DNA from: Candidatus Moranbacteria bacterium CG_4_9_14_3_um_filter_45_14
Lineage (GTDB): Bacteria > Patescibacteriota > Minisyncoccia > Moranbacterales > UBA1568
Assembly (NCBI GenBank): GCA_002790675.1
Contig: PFVP01000023.1
Coordinates: 1 to 7,958, forward strand
DNA length: 7,958 nt
Reading direction: 5' to 3'
A program made the translations under genes and the position numbers. The stretch's first letter is position 1, and each line of letters opens with the position of its first letter. Of this stretch, positions 5,657 to 7,958 are shown one piece after another. Under the pieces are notes generated by a model. The model saw only the letters and a program-made list of their open reading frames with translations, had not been told where the DNA came from and ran no database searches.

Positions 5657-6685
5657 ATGAAAAATAAACTGGATACGTATAATTTCCGTCAGATGATCAT
5701 CGATAGTCCTAATCAATTCCGTGCAGGGTTTGATATCGCGAAAGATGTCCATATTCCAGGATTTTTCAAGTCTATTATGATATCAGGTATGGGAGGATCA
5801 GCACTTCCGGGGAACATCTTCCGTATTTATCTCAATGATCTTTTTCACAAGGACACTCCCGACGAGCAACCGCTTGCCATCTACCAGAACCGCTCTTACA
5901 ATCTTCCTCCGGAAGCCTTCAAGGACTGTCTCAACTTCATCTGTTCCTATTCTGGCAATACGGAAGAAACCATCGCTTCTTTCGAAGAGGCACTGAAGCA
6001 CAACCTTCCTTGTATCGGGCTTTCAAGCGGTGGGAAAGTGGAAGAGATGTGTCTGGCGAATGATATTCCCCATATCAAACTGCCCATCCCTTTCCTCGGA
6101 TTTCAACCTCGTGTTGGCACTGGCTATTTTTTCGGTGTGATGTTTCAGGTGCTGGTAAACCTCGGTTTGATCCGTGATACTACGGAAGAGTTGCTTCTGG
6201 AAGTCGAGAAGATGAAACAATCTGTGCCGGACTTGGAAGAACAAGGAAAAATTTTATCGAAAAAACTTGTCGGGAAAACTCCTGTTGTATACGCGACACC
6301 ACAGTACAAATCTGTGGCGATGGTGTGGAAAATTAAATTCAATGAGAATGCCAAAACACCGGCTTTCTGGAATTTCTTCCCTGAGCTCAATCACAATGAG
6401 ATGGTAGGGTGGACGTTGCCCCAAGGGAAATTTATGATTCTGATGCTTCGTGATAGCGATACCCATCCGAGGATTCTGAAACGATTCGAAATAACAGCAG
6501 AGTTGCTCCGTAGTAAGGGTACTGACGTGGAAATGATCGATATGGTAGGTGCCAGTGTTTTCGAGAAGATATTTGGTACTATTCTCATCGCGGATTTCGC
6601 TTCGTATTATCTGGCATTGGAATATGGACAGAACCCGACGCCGGTGGATATGGTAGAAGAATTGAAAGCATTATTGGTAGCATAA
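5657..6685 (+). CDS. Bifunctional phosphoglucose/phosphomannose isomerase (SIS-domain family)
   Basis: This enzyme interconverts glucose-6-phosphate, fructose-6-phosphate and mannose-6-phosphate in the cytoplasm, linking glycolysis to mannose metabolism. The 342 residues match the family length. The first SIS domain carries ISGMGGSALPG (42-52) and the phosphate-binding SYSGNTEET (97-105). GFQPRVGTGY (148-157) follows. The second SIS domain carries the catalytic motifs: Glu230 in KFNENAK and His246 in FPELNHNEMVGW. Their 16-residue spacing equals that of the characterised archaeal enzyme (Glu203 and His219 in Pyrobaculum). The common GMGGSGIGG form reads GMGGSALPG here. The ATG at 5657 keeps the expected N-terminus. 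manC begins seven bases after the stop, so the two are almost certainly one operon supplying mannose-6-phosphate toward GDP-mannose. Confidence 0.93.
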   Translation: MKNKLDTYNFRQMIIDSPNQFRAGFDIAKDVHIPGFFKSIMISGMGGSALPGNIFRIYLNDLFHKDTPDEQPLAIYQNRSYNLPPEAFKDCLNFICSYSGNTEETIASFEEALKHNLPCIGLSSGGKVEEMCLANDIPHIKLPIPFLGFQPRVGTGYFFGVMFQVLVNLGLIRDTTEELLLEVEKMKQSVPDLEEQGKILSKKLVGKTPVVYATPQYKSVAMVWKIKFNENAKTPAFWNFFPELNHNEMVGWTLPQGKFMILMLRDSDTHPRILKRFEITAELLRSKGTDVEMIDMVGASVFEKIFGTILIADFASYYLALEYGQNPTPVDMVEELKALLVA

Positions 6686-6692
6686 TAGAGGT

Positions 6693-7724
6693 ATGTACAG
6701 TGTTATTTTGTGTGGCGGATCAGGGACACGTCTGTGGCCGATGAGCCGGAAAAATTTTCCGAAACAGTTTTTGAAACTCTACGGAGATAAGTCGCTTTTG
6801 CAAGAGACCTATTTGCGTATCCGCGCAATACTTCCCGTAGGGCATATTTTTTTCGTGACGAATGAAGATAACCGAGGAAATGTCTTGGAACAGATCCGTG
6901 ATAGTGAGAAGGATTTTCCGGAGGATCAGATCATTATCGAACCTTCGGCTCGCAATACCGCGCCGGCCATCGCTCTTGCGATGAAATACTTGACTGAGAG
7001 AGTCGGAATAGATCAGGGTGAACCCGTGCTCTTTCTTCCATCCGATCATTATATCGGGAACAAAGATGCTTATCTGAAGACGGTAGAGCAGGCTCTTGGT
7101 GTCAAAGAGGATTGCATCGGAACGATCGGCATCGTACCGACGAAGGCTGAGACAGGGTATGGATATATCCTCAAGGGAGCGAAGAAATCTGATGATTCTT
7201 TTCCCGTGCTCGAATTCAAAGAGAAGCCGGATAGAGCGACCGCGGAGAAATATGTCACTTCGGGAGAATATCTCTGGAATTCCGGTATGTATTTTTTCAA
7301 TACGCGTACATTCTTTCAGGAACTTTCGGCGTATGCACCGGAAATAGCCTCTTTCTTTGAAGATGATTTTGCAACGATTCTGATAAAGTATAGTTCTGCT
7401 CCGGCGGTTTCTATTGACTATGCTATATCAGAGAAATCGAAGCGAGTGGTCGTGTTTGCAGGGGATTTCGGCTGGAGCGATATCGGATCATTCGATAGTT
7501 TGGCTGATATTATCGGACACAATCCCACCGCGCGACACATCGGCATCGATTCAAAGAACGTGTATACGTATAGTACGGAAAATCGTCTGATAGCGACTAT
7601 CGGTGTGGAGGATCTGATCGTCGTGGAGACCAAAGGAAGTATCCTCATCTGCAAGCGAGGACACGCTGAAGATGTCAAAAAAGTAGTGGAAAAATTGAAG
7701 GAAACTGAGCCAGAAGAGCTTTAA
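6693..7724 (+). CDS. manC: Mannose-1-phosphate guanylyltransferase (GDP-mannose pyrophosphorylase)
   Basis: This enzyme joins mannose-1-phosphate and GTP to give GDP-mannose and pyrophosphate, the mannosyl donor for surface glycans. The 343-residue product is the nucleotidyltransferase domain only; the C-terminal isomerase domain of long ManC/AlgA proteins is absent, consistent with a separate isomerase just upstream. Motifs in order: LCGGSGTRLWPMSR (6-19) for nucleotide binding, FPKQFL (22-27), EPSARNTAPAI (83-93), FLPSDHY (114-120), ETGYGYI (153-159), EFKEKP (174-179), LWNSGMYFF (194-202) and GDFGWSDIGS (257-266). All key positions look intact. The start ATG follows the preceding stop by seven bases, with a closely placed AGAGG (6687-6691). 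The C-terminal tail is acidic. A phosphomannomutase, needed between the two enzymes, is not in the window. Confidence 0.95.
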   Translation: MYSVILCGGSGTRLWPMSRKNFPKQFLKLYGDKSLLQETYLRIRAILPVGHIFFVTNEDNRGNVLEQIRDSEKDFPEDQIIIEPSARNTAPAIALAMKYLTERVGIDQGEPVLFLPSDHYIGNKDAYLKTVEQALGVKEDCIGTIGIVPTKAETGYGYILKGAKKSDDSFPVLEFKEKPDRATAEKYVTSGEYLWNSGMYFFNTRTFFQELSAYAPEIASFFEDDFATILIKYSSAPAVSIDYAISEKSKRVVVFAGDFGWSDIGSFDSLADIIGHNPTARHIGIDSKNVYTYSTENRLIATIGVEDLIVVETKGSILICKRGHAEDVKKVVEKLKETEPEEL

Positions 7725-7754
7725 ATAAGGGTTTTATACGGAGTATGGTTGACT

Positions 7755-7871
7755 CCCACACCAATTGAACTTTGGTATTTTAAAATGAAAACCGTACTCA
7801 AGTCTTACTTTAAAGAAGTCCGCTAAAGATAGAGATATAAGTATCCAAAGTTGAAGTTCAATTGGTGTGGG
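7755..7871. repeat. 18-bp perfect inverted pair at an insertion-sequence end
   Basis: CCCACACCAATTGAACTT (7755-7772) is the perfect reverse complement of 7854-7871. The likeness continues imperfectly on both sides: TTGACT stands before CCCACACC on the left, and on the other strand TTGACT occurs with ten extra bases before it. Inside, GAACTTTGG on the left corresponds to GAACTT-CAACTT-TGG on the right. GAGTATGGTT (7741-7750) and AACCGTACTC (7790-7799) form another near-perfect inverted pair. The arrangement suits either terminal repeats of a roughly 117-base miniature element, or the end of the neighbouring insertion sequence facing an inverted remnant of itself. A hairpin terminator for manC or the transposase is also possible. 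Confidence 0.75.
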
Positions 7872-7883
7872 GGCGTTTCCTAG

Positions 7884-7958
7884 TCAATACCTTTGCATCA
7901 CTTGAGAGGGCGTTTGATAATCAATTCCCATATGGAGTCTTTCTTCATTGTAGTAAGG
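7884..7958 (-). CDS. Integrase-type transposase, C-terminal end (partial; IS3/IS481-like)
   Basis: The minus strand encodes the last 24 residues of a protein running off the window, ending at a TGA (7886-7884). The sequence PYYNEERLHMGIDYQTPSQV, then MQRY, fits the C-terminal signature of DDE integrase-core transposases of the IS3/IS481 type (Y-Y-N-x-x-R-x-H-x-x-x-x-Y-x-T-P). Thr-Pro follows the aromatic residue as expected. The stop lies just inside an 18-bp inverted repeat at 7854-7871, where an insertion-sequence end should be. It faces manC tail to tail. The catalytic residues lie outside the window, so whether the element is intact cannot be judged. Confidence 0.75.
   Translation of the reverse strand, partial: PYYNEERLHMGIDYQTPSQVMQRY

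Overview
The window looks like chromosome of a small-genome bacterium, most likely from the Candidate Phyla Radiation / Patescibacteria (Parcubacteria-like). This is an inference. It rests on short GC-rich palindromes of the CCTGCCTGCCGGCAGG type scattered between genes, a cysteine-motif membrane protein of a kind I associate with this group, weak Shine-Dalgarno signals, and GTG and TTG starts. All complete genes are on the + strand.

Region by region: positions 1 to about 298 are the 3' end of 23S rRNA. A 281-base spacer follows, carrying a composite inverted repeat (480-550), and then a 5S rRNA (580-693). A second, broken copy of the 5S 3' half follows at 761-828 and is interrupted by a 16-base perfect palindrome. 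The rest up to about 1168 has no gene. A promoter at 1169-1197 drives a hypothetical single-pass membrane protein (1250-2092) and probably rodA (2152-3270). A strong promoter (3303-3331) drives secG (3398-3628). A 188-base nested inverted repeat (3616-3803) overlaps the end of secG and lies just before the promoter of a membrane-anchored oligopeptide-binding-type protein (3849-5528). Two closely linked sugar-nucleotide genes follow: a bifunctional phosphoglucose/phosphomannose isomerase (5657-6685) and a mannose-1-phosphate guanylyltransferase, manC (6693-7724). The window ends in an insertion-sequence end: an 18-bp inverted pair (7755-7772 and 7854-7871) and the last 24 codons of a minus-strand integrase-type transposase (7884-7958).

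The genes fit a cell-envelope theme: RodA polymerises peptidoglycan glycan strands, SecG assists protein export, the binding protein sits on the outer face of the membrane, and the isomerase plus ManC lead from hexose phosphates toward GDP-mannose for surface glycans. The phosphomannomutase step needed between them is not in the window. I found no convincing new multi-gene system. The most unusual content is the non-coding palindromes and inverted repeats, especially the interrupted 5S copy and the 188-base element fused to the end of secG.
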